Shown: positions 50,625 through 60,254 of the stretch, in pieces
Layout of the letters: each line of letters starts with the position of its first letter
Position numbering within the stretch: position 1 is the stretch's first letter
NCBI RefSeq assembly: GCF_000355905.1
Contig: NZ_APLF01000004.1
Span: 186,001 to 250,000 of the forward strand
Origin: Psychroflexus gondwanensis ACAM 44
GTDB lineage: Bacteria > Bacteroidota > Bacteroidia > Flavobacteriales > Flavobacteriaceae
Length of the DNA stretch: 64,000 nucleotides
Direction: 5' to 3'
Made by a program: the position numbers and the translations under genes
The notes under the pieces: generated by a model
Database searches by the model: none
Told to the model about the DNA's origin: nothing
Seen by the model: only the letters and a program-made list of their open reading frames with translations

Positions 50625-51512
50625 TTATTTTTCTATCGTACGCCATTTTCTGTTATGAACAGGCGCTACTTGATTTAGAGTACTCAAGGTCGAGCTAATA
50701 TCCATTTCTGGGCCACCACTTAAGATTTGCATAATTTCATCTGATTTTGCATCAAAGAAAATTCTGAATAAGGGAGCGTTGGGTCTTGTTTTTGAATTTT
50801 CTGAAATAAGGTTGATAGCCGTAACAATATTTTCTTTCCCCTTTTCAATATCTTCATGCATCACATCCAAGCCTTCCCTATGATAAACGTAAAGTGCCTT
50901 TCTGTAATTTGAAAAATTCCTGGAAAGCAAATCTCTATTGATACCGAATCTACTTTGAGTGGCTCCAGACTCTTTCCATCCATTACCTCCGCGTTGACTA
51001 GCCGCGTTTACAATCTTCCTAGCTTCTTCATAAAACTCATCGCCACCCTGTTCAACAAAGGTGTCTGCATCGTATCCCAAAATAGTGTACACATAGAAGC
51101 TTATGGTAGATACTAGATTGTTTGTAAACACATTGGGATTGTAATTTAAGGGTTCAAACTCTTTATAATTAAAATTGAAATCACTATCACTTATGTTTAA
51201 AACAATAGAATTCATAGACGATGCGAATACAGGTCTCGAAGATTGAACCTGAAGAGTAGCTTGAAAATTATCGGAATCGTAAGCTTGAATAATGATATTG
51301 AAGCTGCACTTTATCCGCTCATGGCTGTCGTAAGTATTATCTGTCCAACTTGTATTATTTATAAATTCGTTTAAATCTTTTTCTAAAGTCCTAAAAATCG
51401 TCAACTGGTTTCTTCCAGTTTGTTGAGCATCTAAAACAACTTCTGCCTCCAGAACTTGGGCTGAAATCGCAAATGGAAAAAGAAGTAAAAGGAAAATGAG
51501 CTTTAGAGTCAT
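50625..51512 (-). CDS. porD: DUF4835 / PorD-like T9SS-associated protein
   Basis: Exported protein of 295 residues. The signal peptide ends ISAQ. The sequence (LEAEVVLDAQQTGRNQLTIFRTLEKDLNEFINNTSW; QVQSSRPVFASSMNSIVLNISD; LGYDADTFVEQGGDEFYEEARKIVNAASQRGGNGW) matches DUF4835, the family of PorD, which is linked to type IX secretion. The coaBC-porD-recN order is typical of flavobacteria. Its precise role in secretion is not known. It overlaps coaBC by 4 bases. Confidence 0.88.
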   Translation of the reverse strand: MTLKLIFLLLLFPFAISAQVLEAEVVLDAQQTGRNQLTIFRTLEKDLNEFINNTSWTDNTYDSHERIKCSFNIIIQAYDSDNFQATLQVQSSRPVFASSMNSIVLNISDSDFNFNYKEFEPLNYNPNVFTNNLVSTISFYVYTILGYDADTFVEQGGDEFYEEARKIVNAASQRGGNGWKESGATQSRFGINRDLLSRNFSNYRKALYVYHREGLDVMHEDIEKGKENIVTAINLISENSKTRPNAPLFRIFFDAKSDEIMQILSGGPEMDISSTLSTLNQVAPVHNRKWRTIEK

Positions 51513-52708
51513 CGGAGTGTTAGTTTTAAAATATGATCAAAAATATCTTTAGCAACTTCAGATTTAGGTTTTGTTTTAAAACGTATGGTTTCTGAATTTG
51601 TTATAAGTGTAATCTTATTGGTATCTGTTTTAAACCCTGCTCCCTGATCGTTTAAAGAATTTAGAACAATAAAATCAAGATTTTTCCTTTTCAATTTAGA
51701 CTTCGCATTTTTCTCTTCATCATTGGTCTCTAAGGCAAAACCCACTAAGATGTGATCCTTCTTGATACTCCCTAAATGCATTAATATATCTGTTGTAGGT
51801 TCTAATTCTATATGTAAGGCATCCTTAGACTTTTTCATTTTTTGATCAAACGGATGCTTTGGCCTATAATCTGAAACTGCCGCTGAAGCAATGACTACAG
51901 AAGACAAATCGAATTTGGAGAGCGTAGCGTCAAACATCTCTTGAGCGCTTACTACATCGATTCTAGTTAAGTTGGAGTGCTTTAAATGCAGATGTGTTGG
52001 TCCCGTAATCAAGTTTACTTTAGCGCCAAGGTCTAAAGCTCGCTTAGCAAGTTCAAAACCCATTTTGCCACTGGAATGGTTACCTATAAACCTTACTGGG
52101 TCTATGGCTTCATAAGTAGGCCCCGCGGTAATTGTAATTTCTTTTCCAGCAAGCGGCAGTTGAGAAAGAATATCCTGTTCTATAAAGCTAATGATATCCT
52201 CTGGTTCGGCCATTCTCCCTTCGCCTACAAGTCCACTAGCCAATTCACCAGATCCAGGTTTTATAAATTTATTTCCAAAACCTATAAGCTTGTCGATACT
52301 AGCCTTAGAAGAAGCATGCTTGTACATATCCAAATCCATAGCTGGTGCAAAGTATACTGGACATTTGGCGGAAAGATAAGTCGTGATAAGTAGATTATTG
52401 GCTGTCCCCGAAGCCATTTTGGACAAGGTATTGGCTGTAGCTGGAGCAATAAGCATTACATCTGCCCACAATCCCAATTCCACGTGATTGTTCCAATTCT
52501 TTTCCTCATCGGTAAAGCTAGAAACCACTGGATTTTCGGATAAAGTAGATAAGGTAAGCGGGGTAATAAATTGCTCGGACTCTGGAGTCATGACGACTTT
52601 TACAAGAGCCCCTGCTTTTTTTAAAAGCCGAACTAGAAAAGCAGATTTGTAAGCGGCAATGCCCCCAGTAACTCCTAATAGGATATGCTTACCGCTTAAA
52701 ATGCTCAT
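51509..52708 (-). CDS. coaBC: bifunctional phosphopantothenoylcysteine decarboxylase/synthase
   Basis: Two consecutive steps of CoA synthesis in one polypeptide of 399 residues. The CoaC half has ILLGVTGGIAAYKSAFLVRLL, the catalytic His in NNHVELGLWADVMLIAPATANT, and FAPAMDLDMYKH. The CoaB half starts near residue 185 with ITAGPTYEAIDPVRFIGNHSSGKMG and later FDQKMKKSKDALHIELEPTTDIL. Both domains are complete. It is cotranscribed with rpoZ (14-base gap) and the PorD-like gene. Confidence 0.96.
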   Translation of the reverse strand: MSILSGKHILLGVTGGIAAYKSAFLVRLLKKAGALVKVVMTPESEQFITPLTLSTLSENPVVSSFTDEEKNWNNHVELGLWADVMLIAPATANTLSKMASGTANNLLITTYLSAKCPVYFAPAMDLDMYKHASSKASIDKLIGFGNKFIKPGSGELASGLVGEGRMAEPEDIISFIEQDILSQLPLAGKEITITAGPTYEAIDPVRFIGNHSSGKMGFELAKRALDLGAKVNLITGPTHLHLKHSNLTRIDVVSAQEMFDATLSKFDLSSVVIASAAVSDYRPKHPFDQKMKKSKDALHIELEPTTDILMHLGSIKKDHILVGFALETNDEEKNAKSKLKRKNLDFIVLNSLNDQGAGFKTDTNKITLITNSETIRFKTKPKSEVAKDIFDHILKLTLR

Positions 52709-52722
52709 TGATGAAAAACTAT

Positions 52723-53058
52723 TTAGTCTTCAGTGTTCTCTTTGGTATGTCTATAGTAGATTTTGTCATCTAGCCATTCTTCCATAGCGATAGAGTGTGG
52801 TTTTGGAAGTCTCTCGTAGTACTTAGAAACTTCGATTTGCTCTTTATTTTCAAAAACCTCATCTAAGTTTTCATTGTACGTCGCAAATTCATCTAATTTT
52901 TCCAAAAGCTCTTTCTTCATCTCCACATTGATTTGGTTGGAACGTTTAGAAACTATAGATATAGCTTCATAAATGTTTCCAGTAGGTGCATCAACTTTAT
53001 TCTTATTGATTGTAGTTGTGCTTATTGGAGCGTTGGTGTTTTTGATATTTGAATTCAT
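52723..53058 (-). CDS. rpoZ: DNA-directed RNA polymerase omega subunit
   Basis: Small RNA polymerase subunit of 111 residues. The core is GNIYEAISIVSKRSNQINVEMKKELLEKLDEFA, corresponding to the conserved omega helix pair, followed by a C-terminal extension (LPKPHSIAMEEWLDDKIYYRH) characteristic of Bacteroidota omega. It lies between bamD (4-base overlap) and coaBC, the order expected in this family. The family is divergent from E. coli omega and is best recognised by context as well as sequence. Confidence 0.9.
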   Translation of the reverse strand: MNSNIKNTNAPISTTTINKNKVDAPTGNIYEAISIVSKRSNQINVEMKKELLEKLDEFATYNENLDEVFENKEQIEVSKYYERLPKPHSIAMEEWLDDKIYYRHTKENTED

Positions 53059-53873
53059 AATTCAGTTTGAGTATTTGTTCGTTCTTCTATGTCTTTGGCG
53101 TAAATCCTTGCTTGCTCAGAGAGTTCTGTGCCAGTATAATATTTTGAATAATCTTCGTAATAAGTTTGGGCTTCAGCGATTCGTTCTGGAATCAATATAG
53201 CAATACTATTGATGGCCAAAAGATAAGCAGATTCAAATTTGTAGAAAAAAGCTTGTTCTCTAAATTTGGTTCCTGGAAATTTTAATATATAATTATCGAA
53301 AGATTCTATCGCAGCCTTATACCGTTCGGTATGATGGTATTGCTTTGAAATCTCGTAATATTTCTTTTCAATTTTTAGGCTTAATTCTTGAATCTTAGAA
53401 TTAGATTTTTCAAAAAACTCTCCATCGGGATAAGTATTGATATAAAACTGAAGCTTAGTCATGGCAGTTTGCGTATCCTCCTGGTCTTTACTGTAGATTG
53501 GCGAAACCTCATAATAGCTTACTGCACTTTTATAGTGCGCTTCTTCAGCCTTTTCACTGTTGGGATAAGACTTGGAAAAACGTTCGAACAGATAACCAGA
53601 TAAAAAATAATCTCCTAATAAATAATGTGAGTTGGCATTCATATAACTTACCGTCTCACCTGAAGGCTTGCCTTTATACTGAGGTAAGATTTGATCAAAT
53701 AATCGAATAGCTTTGCGATAATATTTACCTTTATCGGTCTCCAATCCTTTATCATACAGAGACTTTGCCATTTCATATTTTGGCGCAATCTCATCCTCTT
53801 TCAACACCTTTTGGTAGTCACTACAAGAGGCGAAAGAAATGACAACTAGTAAGAGTAAGACTATTGATTTCAT
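53055..53873 (-). CDS. bamD: outer-membrane protein assembly factor BamD
   Basis: Lipoprotein subunit of the BAM complex that inserts beta-barrels into the outer membrane. The 272 residues start with a lipobox ASC (LLVVISFASCSDYQ). Tetratricopeptide-like helices follow: YRKAIRLFDQILPQYKGKP, SYLFERFSKSYPNSEKAEEAHYKSA, YINTYPDGEFFEKSNSKI and FDNYILKFPGTKFREQAFFYKF. Overall layout is standard for the phylum. It overlaps rpoZ by 4 bases and follows dapA after 64. Confidence 0.94.
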   Translation of the reverse strand: MKSIVLLLLVVISFASCSDYQKVLKEDEIAPKYEMAKSLYDKGLETDKGKYYRKAIRLFDQILPQYKGKPSGETVSYMNANSHYLLGDYFLSGYLFERFSKSYPNSEKAEEAHYKSAVSYYEVSPIYSKDQEDTQTAMTKLQFYINTYPDGEFFEKSNSKIQELSLKIEKKYYEISKQYHHTERYKAAIESFDNYILKFPGTKFREQAFFYKFESAYLLAINSIAILIPERIAEAQTYYEDYSKYYTGTELSEQARIYAKDIEERTNTQTEL

Positions 53874-53937
53874 AAATTTAAATGTCGTGCAAAATTAGGG
53901 ATAAATCTTCGATAATAAAAACGCATTATGACTCCGC

Positions 53938-54816
53938 TTATTTCAACTGACTATTGAAAACCTTTAATGCTGATTTTAATATTGAACTTGCTTCTACCAA
54001 AGGCAACCTAACACTGGATTCACATAAATTTTTAAGCTCCAGAACCGCCTTTATACCAGAAGGATTTCCTTCTTTAAAAATAAGATCGATTCCATCCATC
54101 AATTGAAACTGAATTGTAAAAGCTTCCTTTACTTTCCCTTCTCTACCCAAACTAAGCATTTTAGAAAATTCGGCTGGATAGCCTTGTGCCATTACAGAAA
54201 TGACTCCCGCACCTCCAGCTATAACCATGGGTAATGCAATCATATCATCTCCAGAAATTACCAAAAAGTCATCTGGTGTATCCCTTATTATGGTCATAGC
54301 TTGCACTATATCGCCAGCTGCTTCTTTGATACCGATAATATTATCGAAGTCGTTTGCTAGGCGAGTTACAGTAAGAGGCAGCATATTGGATCCAGTTCTC
54401 CCTGGCACATTATACAAGATAATTGGAAGCTTTGACGCCTTAGAGACTTCGGAGAAGTGCTGGTAGATTCCTTCTTGGCTAGGTTTATTATAAAAAGGAG
54501 ACACCGATAAAATCGCGTCAAAGCCTTCTAAGTTTTCTTGAGCTAAATCTTCGACCACCTGAGAGGTGCTGTTCCCTCCCAACCCAAGAACAAGTGGGAG
54601 TTGACCGTTATTTTCTGATTTAATAATTTTTTTTACGGTCTCCTTTTCTACTTTTGAGAGGGTCGCACTTTCTGCCGTAGTTCCTAAAACGACTATATAG
54701 TCTACCCCATTCTTAAGTTGAAATTGAACCAATTTTCTCAAAGCATTTTCGTCAACTTCATTTTCCCCTGTAAAAGGTGTTACTAAAGCCACACCTGTTC
54801 CTAAAAACTGTTTCAT
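53938..54816 (-). CDS. dapA: 4-hydroxy-tetrahydrodipicolinate synthase
   Basis: Condenses pyruvate with aspartate semialdehyde in the lysine/diaminopimelate pathway. The TIM-barrel enzyme of 292 residues has GTTAESATL (45-53), [16 protein letters not shown], the active-site Tyr135 in LYNVPGRTG, and the Schiff-base Lys164 in IGIKEAAGD. Length is normal. It is 5 bases after the DUF6913-like gene. Confidence 0.96.
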   Translation of the reverse strand: MKQFLGTGVALVTPFTGENEVDENALRKLVQFQLKNGVDYIVVLGTTAESATLSKVEKETVKKIIKSENNGQLPLVLGLGGNSTSQVVEDLAQENLEGFDAILSVSPFYNKPSQEGIYQHFSEVSKASKLPIILYNVPGRTGSNMLPLTVTRLANDFDNIIGIKEAAGDIVQAMTIIRDTPDDFLVISGDDMIALPMVIAGGAGVISVMAQGYPAEFSKMLSLGREGKVKEAFTIQFQLMDGIDLIFKEGNPSGIKAVLELKNLCESSVRLPLVEASSILKSALKVFNSQLK

Positions 54817-54821
54817 TGGTA

Positions 54822-55319
54822 TTATATTATTTGTTTTATATATTTAGAACTTTCTTTAAAAAAATCAAGATTTTTAGAATCTACATTCAAAATAAGATCG
54901 TTTACTCTTTCGTTCGCCTCTTGAAATCCTACTTTCAGTTTGGCTTCGGTGAGTAGCGCTAAAACCTCTAAACACAATTCATCCTTACCAAAATAATTAA
55001 AGAGCAATTTATAATTTGTTTTTAAGAATTCGTCAATAGCTTTTGATTTTGGTTTTCCAAACAAGGTAAAATCCTTTGTCGTAAAAACGTATTCTGGTTT
55101 TTCAACCTTGTCATACCGATGACGACTAAAGCCAAGAAAACTAATATCTTCAGAATTGATCTTAAAGTTCTTCTCAACAAGTTGCTGCAACTGATATTTG
55201 TCTGCTATATCATCATTATATAGAATTCCAACCTTATCACCTACTGATTCCGCAGCCAGAATAGACCTTTTGGATGAGAGGCTTTTGTGTAGAAAATGGG
55301 TTTTTATCGAGTTTAACAC
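54822..55319 (-). CDS. DUF6913-like conserved protein
   Basis: Soluble protein of 165 residues without signal or membrane helix. Visible features are [100 protein letters not shown] in overlapping blocks and a basic N-terminus. I associate it with DUF6913, a flavobacterial family seen beside dapA; this is from memory and unverified. Function unknown. It precedes dapA with a 5-base gap. Confidence 0.72.
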   Translation of the reverse strand: MLNSIKTHFLHKSLSSKRSILAAESVGDKVGILYNDDIADKYQLQQLVEKNFKINSEDISFLGFSRHRYDKVEKPEYVFTTKDFTLFGKPKSKAIDEFLKTNYKLLFNYFGKDELCLEVLALLTEAKLKVGFQEANERVNDLILNVDSKNLDFFKESSKYIKQII

Positions 55320-55361
55320 CTTAAAGATTTAAGTCCAAATGTACTATTTTCAAATAAAAAT

Positions 55362-55403
55362 AACCCATAAAAGTTGGGCCTTACGACCAAACTTTTATGG
55401 GTT
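55362..55403. terminator. intrinsic terminator between the M61 and DUF6913-like genes
   Basis: AACCCATAAAAGTT (55362-55375) and its exact 14-bp complement (55390-55403) around a 14-base loop. On the minus strand it follows the M61 stop (55422) and precedes the DUF6913-like gene. Confidence 0.85.
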
Positions 55404-55421
55404 AGAAAATATAGTTGAGAT

Positions 55422-57296
55422 CTAGCCTTTTAACCAAGCCTGTCTCAATTCAAATTTAGGGTCAGATTCTTCAAGTTCTTCTGACTGTAAACTAGTTTTA
55501 TTTGTGTAAGGCTGGGTGGTTTTAGCTTCAAAAGTGAGCTCTTCTCCCTCCCTTTCCACAGTCATTTTAAAGTCTTCTCCTTCTCCCCAAGCCATAGAAG
55601 TCGAAATTAAATTTCTTATATTTTCTAAAGTATAATCAGTTCCATTGATGGATTTGATAACGTCTCCACCTTTTACACCTAGCTCTTTGAAAAATGAATT
55701 CATAGGATAACTTTCTCTAAAAAAGACTGTGCCTTTATCTTGGTTAGCGTCAATAAATGGAGTCCTTCCATCTAAAAAGTAGCCTGTTTTAGCTATACTC
55801 TCCGTTTTCTCTACGCCTACTTTAGCAAAAAAATCATCGTAAGGAATCGGAGTATTTCCCTGCACATAGGCATCAAAAAAATCTTGTATTTCAGGGTAAG
55901 TTAAACTTACAATTTCAGGAATCAAGGCATCATCCTCAAAGGGTGTGTCTTTTCCGTACTTAGAAATCAACTTTTTCATTAGGTCTAAAATCCCCATTTC
56001 CCCACCACTAAGCTCTCTTAAACGGATATCCAGAGCCATCCCGATAAGTGCTCCTTTTTGATATACATTATAGAAACTATCTTTATATTCTTCAGAAAGA
56101 ATATTCTCGCTCATGGTCGTAAAGGGAATTGTGTCGTCAAAAGCTCTTGAGGTTTCAATCTTATCGTTCATCCGTTTATAAAAATCCTCTTCGGAAATAA
56201 GACCCTGATTGATTTGAAAAAGGTTAGCAAAATATTCAGTAACTCCCTCATACATCCACAGATGCTTAGACATCTTAGGATCGTTATAATCAAAATAGTG
56301 AACTTCGTTGGAGTGGATATTCAACGGAGTAATGATATGAAAGAACTCATGCGAGACTACATCTGTCATAGATTCTTCAAGCTGAGGTAAAGTCATGGTT
56401 TCTGGCAAAACTACACTCGTAGAGGTATGATGTTCTAAAGCGCCAAATCCACGAGCATCAGGGTTTTCCATAACCGACAGATACAATAAAATAGCATACA
56501 CATTTGTATTATCAATTTCACCTAAGAAAGATTTTTGAGCTTGAACCATTTTTTCTAAAGCTGGTTTCAAATCTTTAGTAGTGTGGATATTGTTTGGGGA
56601 GTGTATACTTAAAAGTACCTTCATCCCTTCAATATCGAAACTTGTAGTATCCGGAACGGAATATAGAATAGGATGATCTATGACCCCAAAATATCGGCTA
56701 GTAGAGAATTCATCAATGATATAAGTGCCTTGATCTGTTTGATTAATCACTGGTAATGAGGCAGAAGCTATTAGGTCTGAAGGTCTGTGAACATTAATCT
56801 TATATGGGATCTCCTTAGCATCCTCAAAATAGCCGACCATCGTATGCAAATTGAGCATAAAGTTATCACCAGCCTCAAAATTGGTTCCAGCTGGAGAAAA
56901 CACACCACCCTCTCCCTCAATATCGAAGGTATCTTCGACATAATACGTCAGCTTATCGAAATTTTGAGAATTGGAAATGGTCCACGTATTGTCATCATTT
57001 CGAACTACAGACATTTCATTTCCATCGTAGTCAATAGCAATTAAGTCTTCAGAAAACTGTCCGTAGTCATTCACTGCATAGGTTCCTGGTACTATTTTAG
57101 GCAAGTAAAACTTGAGAGAATCAACTTGAATTGGACCAGGGTTTATAGAGACTTTTACCCTATCATTTTCAATCTCATTGAGAAAAACATCGACGACCAC
57201 CAGATTATTTTCTGATTTGGAAACCGATTTACAACTGGTGACCATTGCCAAAATCCCAAAGGCAAAAACTATTTTTTTCATCATTTTAATTTTCAT
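55422..57296 (-). CDS. M61 glycyl aminopeptidase-like protease lipoprotein
   Basis: Exported zinc peptidase of 624 residues. A lipobox TSC lies in the signal (GILAMVTSCKS). The N-terminal beta domain precedes the zinc site HEFFH in DVVSHEFFHIITPLNIHS, with the downstream Glu in LWMYEGVTEYFA. A PDZ domain follows near residues 520-605 (GVKGGDVIKSINGTDYTL). A second ATG (57281) gives a start nearer the signal peptide and is equally plausible. It may trim N-terminal Gly or Ala from peptides. Terminator downstream at 55362-55403. Confidence 0.92.
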   Translation of the reverse strand: MKIKMMKKIVFAFGILAMVTSCKSVSKSENNLVVVDVFLNEIENDRVKVSINPGPIQVDSLKFYLPKIVPGTYAVNDYGQFSEDLIAIDYDGNEMSVVRNDDNTWTISNSQNFDKLTYYVEDTFDIEGEGGVFSPAGTNFEAGDNFMLNLHTMVGYFEDAKEIPYKINVHRPSDLIASASLPVINQTDQGTYIIDEFSTSRYFGVIDHPILYSVPDTTSFDIEGMKVLLSIHSPNNIHTTKDLKPALEKMVQAQKSFLGEIDNTNVYAILLYLSVMENPDARGFGALEHHTSTSVVLPETMTLPQLEESMTDVVSHEFFHIITPLNIHSNEVHYFDYNDPKMSKHLWMYEGVTEYFANLFQINQGLISEEDFYKRMNDKIETSRAFDDTIPFTTMSENILSEEYKDSFYNVYQKGALIGMALDIRLRELSGGEMGILDLMKKLISKYGKDTPFEDDALIPEIVSLTYPEIQDFFDAYVQGNTPIPYDDFFAKVGVEKTESIAKTGYFLDGRTPFIDANQDKGTVFFRESYPMNSFFKELGVKGGDVIKSINGTDYTLENIRNLISTSMAWGEGEDFKMTVEREGEELTFEAKTTQPYTNKTSLQSEELEESDPKFELRQAWLKG

Positions 57297-57334
57297 ATTG
57301 GACGGTTGAGTTTAAAAAATGTTACGGTTTAATT

Positions 57335-59338
57335 TTAAAATTTTATCACTTTATTTAAAGCATTGATGTCTTTGGATGTTCCAAAAATATAAACCAAATC
57401 ATCAATTTCAATTTTGGTATTAGGCTGGATCTCAGAAATATATTTTCGTCCGCGTTTAATAGCCAAAACAGTAACATTATATTTTTGGCCCATACCAGAA
57501 TCCATTATAGATTTACCTGCAATATCATTATCACCATGTTGCACATGAAGCGTTGCCACCTCTTTATTTGGGATATTTAATTGTTGAAACATCGCATTCT
57601 TGGACGTTGGTTTTATACTGGTAAGCATTTGATAGTCGGATGATCTTATACTGGTGACAATATTCTCAATATCGCTTTGTGTAATCATATATTGTTTAAG
57701 CACTCGTGTAAAAATTTCGATAGAAGTTTCAAACTCTTCAGGAATAACCTCATCTGCCCCTATTTTCATATTTTCGTCTATTTCTTTTACAAACCGTGTT
57801 CTTACAATGATATAAACAGTTTGAGAAAATAACCTTACGGAAGAGATAATCTTTTTGGTCGCACTAGGATCGGAGATTGCTATCACCACTACCCTAGCTT
57901 TTTGAATATTGATATGCTTAAGAATTTCTGGATCTGCTGCATCTCCAAAAACAATGGGTTGGTTTTTTCGTTTGGCCTCTGCTATGGCATCGTAATCCAT
58001 ATCCACAATCACATAAGGGATATCGATATGGGAGGTCACTCTAGAGATATTTTGGCCATTAATTCCATATCCAATAATAACCACGTGGTCTGACCACTCC
58101 TGCACCTGATCTACTTCACTACTACTTTGCTCTAGCTTTCTATTATTGAGCCGTTTCCTTACGCCTTTAGGAATGGCAGCTTTGAGTAAAAAATCTGAAA
58201 ATTTATGAGATTTTTGAAGAATGAACGGCGTTAAGGCCATGGTAATAATAGAAACGGATAAGAAGTATTGATATAATTCATTGGGCAGTAAGTCGTTTTG
58301 AAGACCCACCGTAGAAAGTAAAAGAGAGAATTCTCCAACTTGAAAAATACTCAATGCAGACATAAAAGTAGTTCGCGGTTGAGTTTTTAAAATGAACGTC
58401 ACCACAGCGACCACTAGCATTTTGATGACAAGGACCGCAAGCACAAAGAGCAAGATATAAACGACATTATTTATAAAAAAAGACAGATCTAGCAATGAGC
58501 CCACGGAGATAAAAAAGAAACTGATAAAGATTTCTCGAAACGGTAAAACGTTAGCTGTAGCTTGATGGCTATATTCTGACTCAGAGATAATTAAACCTGC
58601 GAAAAATGCCCCAAGCGCCAAAGAGAGTCCAATAGAAGACGTTAACCAAGCCACAGAAAAACAAAAGACGATTGTGGTTAGTATAAACAACTCTCTATTC
58701 TTGGATTTAACGACTAATTTGAAAACAAACGGAACTATATACCTTTGAAGCAAAAACACCACCACCCCAACGCCTATTAGCTTTACTAATAGAATGAGTA
58801 AGGTTTCCCCAATATTATCAGATTTCCCTGCCAAAATGGGGGTTAATAACATCATCGGAACAACAATTATATCTTGAAAAATCAGAATCCCTAGAGCCAC
58901 TCTACCGTGAGGAGATTCGATTTCTCCTTTTTCCTGAAGCATCTTGAGAACAATAGCTGTACTACTAAGAGAAATTAAAAATCCTATAAACACAGCTGTA
59001 TTAATTTCAACACCTAGCGCTATACAGATCAAAGCCGTTATCAATATTGTTCCTCCCACTTGAAGCCCTCCTCCTACAAAAACGGTCTTTCGGATTTTCA
59101 TGAGTCCGCTAAAAGAAAGCTCTATACCAATGATAAAGAGGAGAAAAATTATTCCGATTTCTGAAAGTAATTCTACTTCATGTGTCGAGCTCAATAAATT
59201 GAATGCACTAGGGCCTACAATTATTCCCGCCATCAAAAACCCAAGAATAGAAGGCACCTTTATCTTTTGAAACGCCAAAATGATGACAATGGAGATACCT
59301 AAGACAATGACAATTTCTTTTAATAAGGGGATTTCCAT
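57335..59338 (-). CDS. CPA2 family cation:proton antiporter with RCK domain (KefB/C-like)
   Basis: Inner-membrane monovalent cation/proton antiporter of 667 residues. About twelve helices fill residues 5-390, with LGFLMAGIIVGPSAFNLLSS, FLLFIIGIELSF and LGAFFAGLIISES. A TrkA-N/RCK domain follows (VVIIGYGINGQNISRV, FGDAADPEILKHINIQKA) that binds NAD(H) or similar, then a TrkA-C domain at the C-terminus (DDLVYIFGTSKDINAL). Likely potassium or sodium efflux; specificity unknown. It is 39 bases before the M61 gene on the same strand. Confidence 0.94.
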   Translation of the reverse strand: MEIPLLKEIVIVLGISIVIILAFQKIKVPSILGFLMAGIIVGPSAFNLLSSTHEVELLSEIGIIFLLFIIGIELSFSGLMKIRKTVFVGGGLQVGGTILITALICIALGVEINTAVFIGFLISLSSTAIVLKMLQEKGEIESPHGRVALGILIFQDIIVVPMMLLTPILAGKSDNIGETLLILLVKLIGVGVVVFLLQRYIVPFVFKLVVKSKNRELFILTTIVFCFSVAWLTSSIGLSLALGAFFAGLIISESEYSHQATANVLPFREIFISFFFISVGSLLDLSFFINNVVYILLFVLAVLVIKMLVVAVVTFILKTQPRTTFMSALSIFQVGEFSLLLSTVGLQNDLLPNELYQYFLSVSIITMALTPFILQKSHKFSDFLLKAAIPKGVRKRLNNRKLEQSSSEVDQVQEWSDHVVIIGYGINGQNISRVTSHIDIPYVIVDMDYDAIAEAKRKNQPIVFGDAADPEILKHINIQKARVVVIAISDPSATKKIISSVRLFSQTVYIIVRTRFVKEIDENMKIGADEVIPEEFETSIEIFTRVLKQYMITQSDIENIVTSIRSSDYQMLTSIKPTSKNAMFQQLNIPNKEVATLHVQHGDNDIAGKSIMDSGMGQKYNVTVLAIKRGRKYISEIQPNTKIEIDDLVYIFGTSKDINALNKVIKF

Positions 59339-59494
59339 AGATTGGTTTTGAAAAGCCTAAAAATACTAAACTTTAACACTCAAGTCTGTTTATAAAATGC
59401 TAAATAATTCACTAGCAAACCCAAGGCTATAATTATCTTTTACCATACGTTCAAATTTAATAAACTCATTATATTTACACCCAAATCTATCCTT

Positions 59495-60250
59495 ATGCGT
59501 CAGTTTTTAATTCTTATTTTAATAAGCATTTCAATTTGCTCCTGCACAAAATCTCCTACTATTCTTGTTAAGACAAATGGGGAACAGGTACAAATTTCAG
59601 ATTCGATAGAAAAAAATAAAGAGCTTGAAGACTTTATCTCACCATACAGAGAACGTATCCAAGAAGAAATGAGTGCCGTTTTGTCCTATACCCCAAAAGC
59701 CATGTTCAAATCGGATGCACAGTTAAACACTCCTTTAGGAAATATGATGTCTGATGCTGTTCTTGAAATGGCCAATCCCATTTTTGAAAAACGAACTGGT
59801 CATAAAATAGATGTTGTAATCTTAAATTACGGCGGAATTCGTTCTGGGATCAATGCTGGAGAGGTAACCACAAGAACCGCTTATAATATAATGCCTTTTG
59901 AAAATGAAGTAGCTGTTGCTGAATTAGCTTCAGAAGAACTTAAAGCGTTGGTAAATTATTTAGTTAAAAATAAAGTCGCTCACCCCATCGCTGGTCTTCA
60001 AATTACACTAAATGCTGAAGGCCTTCTTAAAGAGGTGAAAGTGAATGGGGAACACATTCAGAATAAAAGTTACTACGTCGCCACTTCCGACTACCTCATA
60101 AAAGGCGGAGACCATATGGAATTCTTCAAAAAATCAAAAAGCGTACACTCTTTGGATTATAAGTTAAGAAACTTGTTTATAGATTATTTTAAGAAGAAAG
60201 ATACTATAGCTCCAAAACAGGATAATCGCTTTACTAAACTCGAAAACTAG
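59495..60250 (+). CDS. 5'-nucleotidase C-terminal domain lipoprotein
   Basis: Exported protein of 251 residues holding only the substrate-binding C-terminal half of a UshA-type 5'-nucleotidase. The lipobox is ICSC (Cys17). The domain shows TPLGNMMSDAVLEMA, VVILNYGGIRSGINAGEVTTRTAYNIMPFENEV, and YYVATSDYLIKGGDHM with conserved Asn, Gly, Arg and Phe. The catalytic metal domain is the next gene, 4 bases away, so the two must work together. Order is reversed relative to fused enzymes. Confidence 0.92.
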   Translation: MRQFLILILISISICSCTKSPTILVKTNGEQVQISDSIEKNKELEDFISPYRERIQEEMSAVLSYTPKAMFKSDAQLNTPLGNMMSDAVLEMANPIFEKRTGHKIDVVILNYGGIRSGINAGEVTTRTAYNIMPFENEVAVAELASEELKALVNYLVKNKVAHPIAGLQITLNAEGLLKEVKVNGEHIQNKSYYVATSDYLIKGGDHMEFFKKSKSVHSLDYKLRNLFIDYFKKKDTIAPKQDNRFTKLEN

Positions 60251-60254
60251 CGTT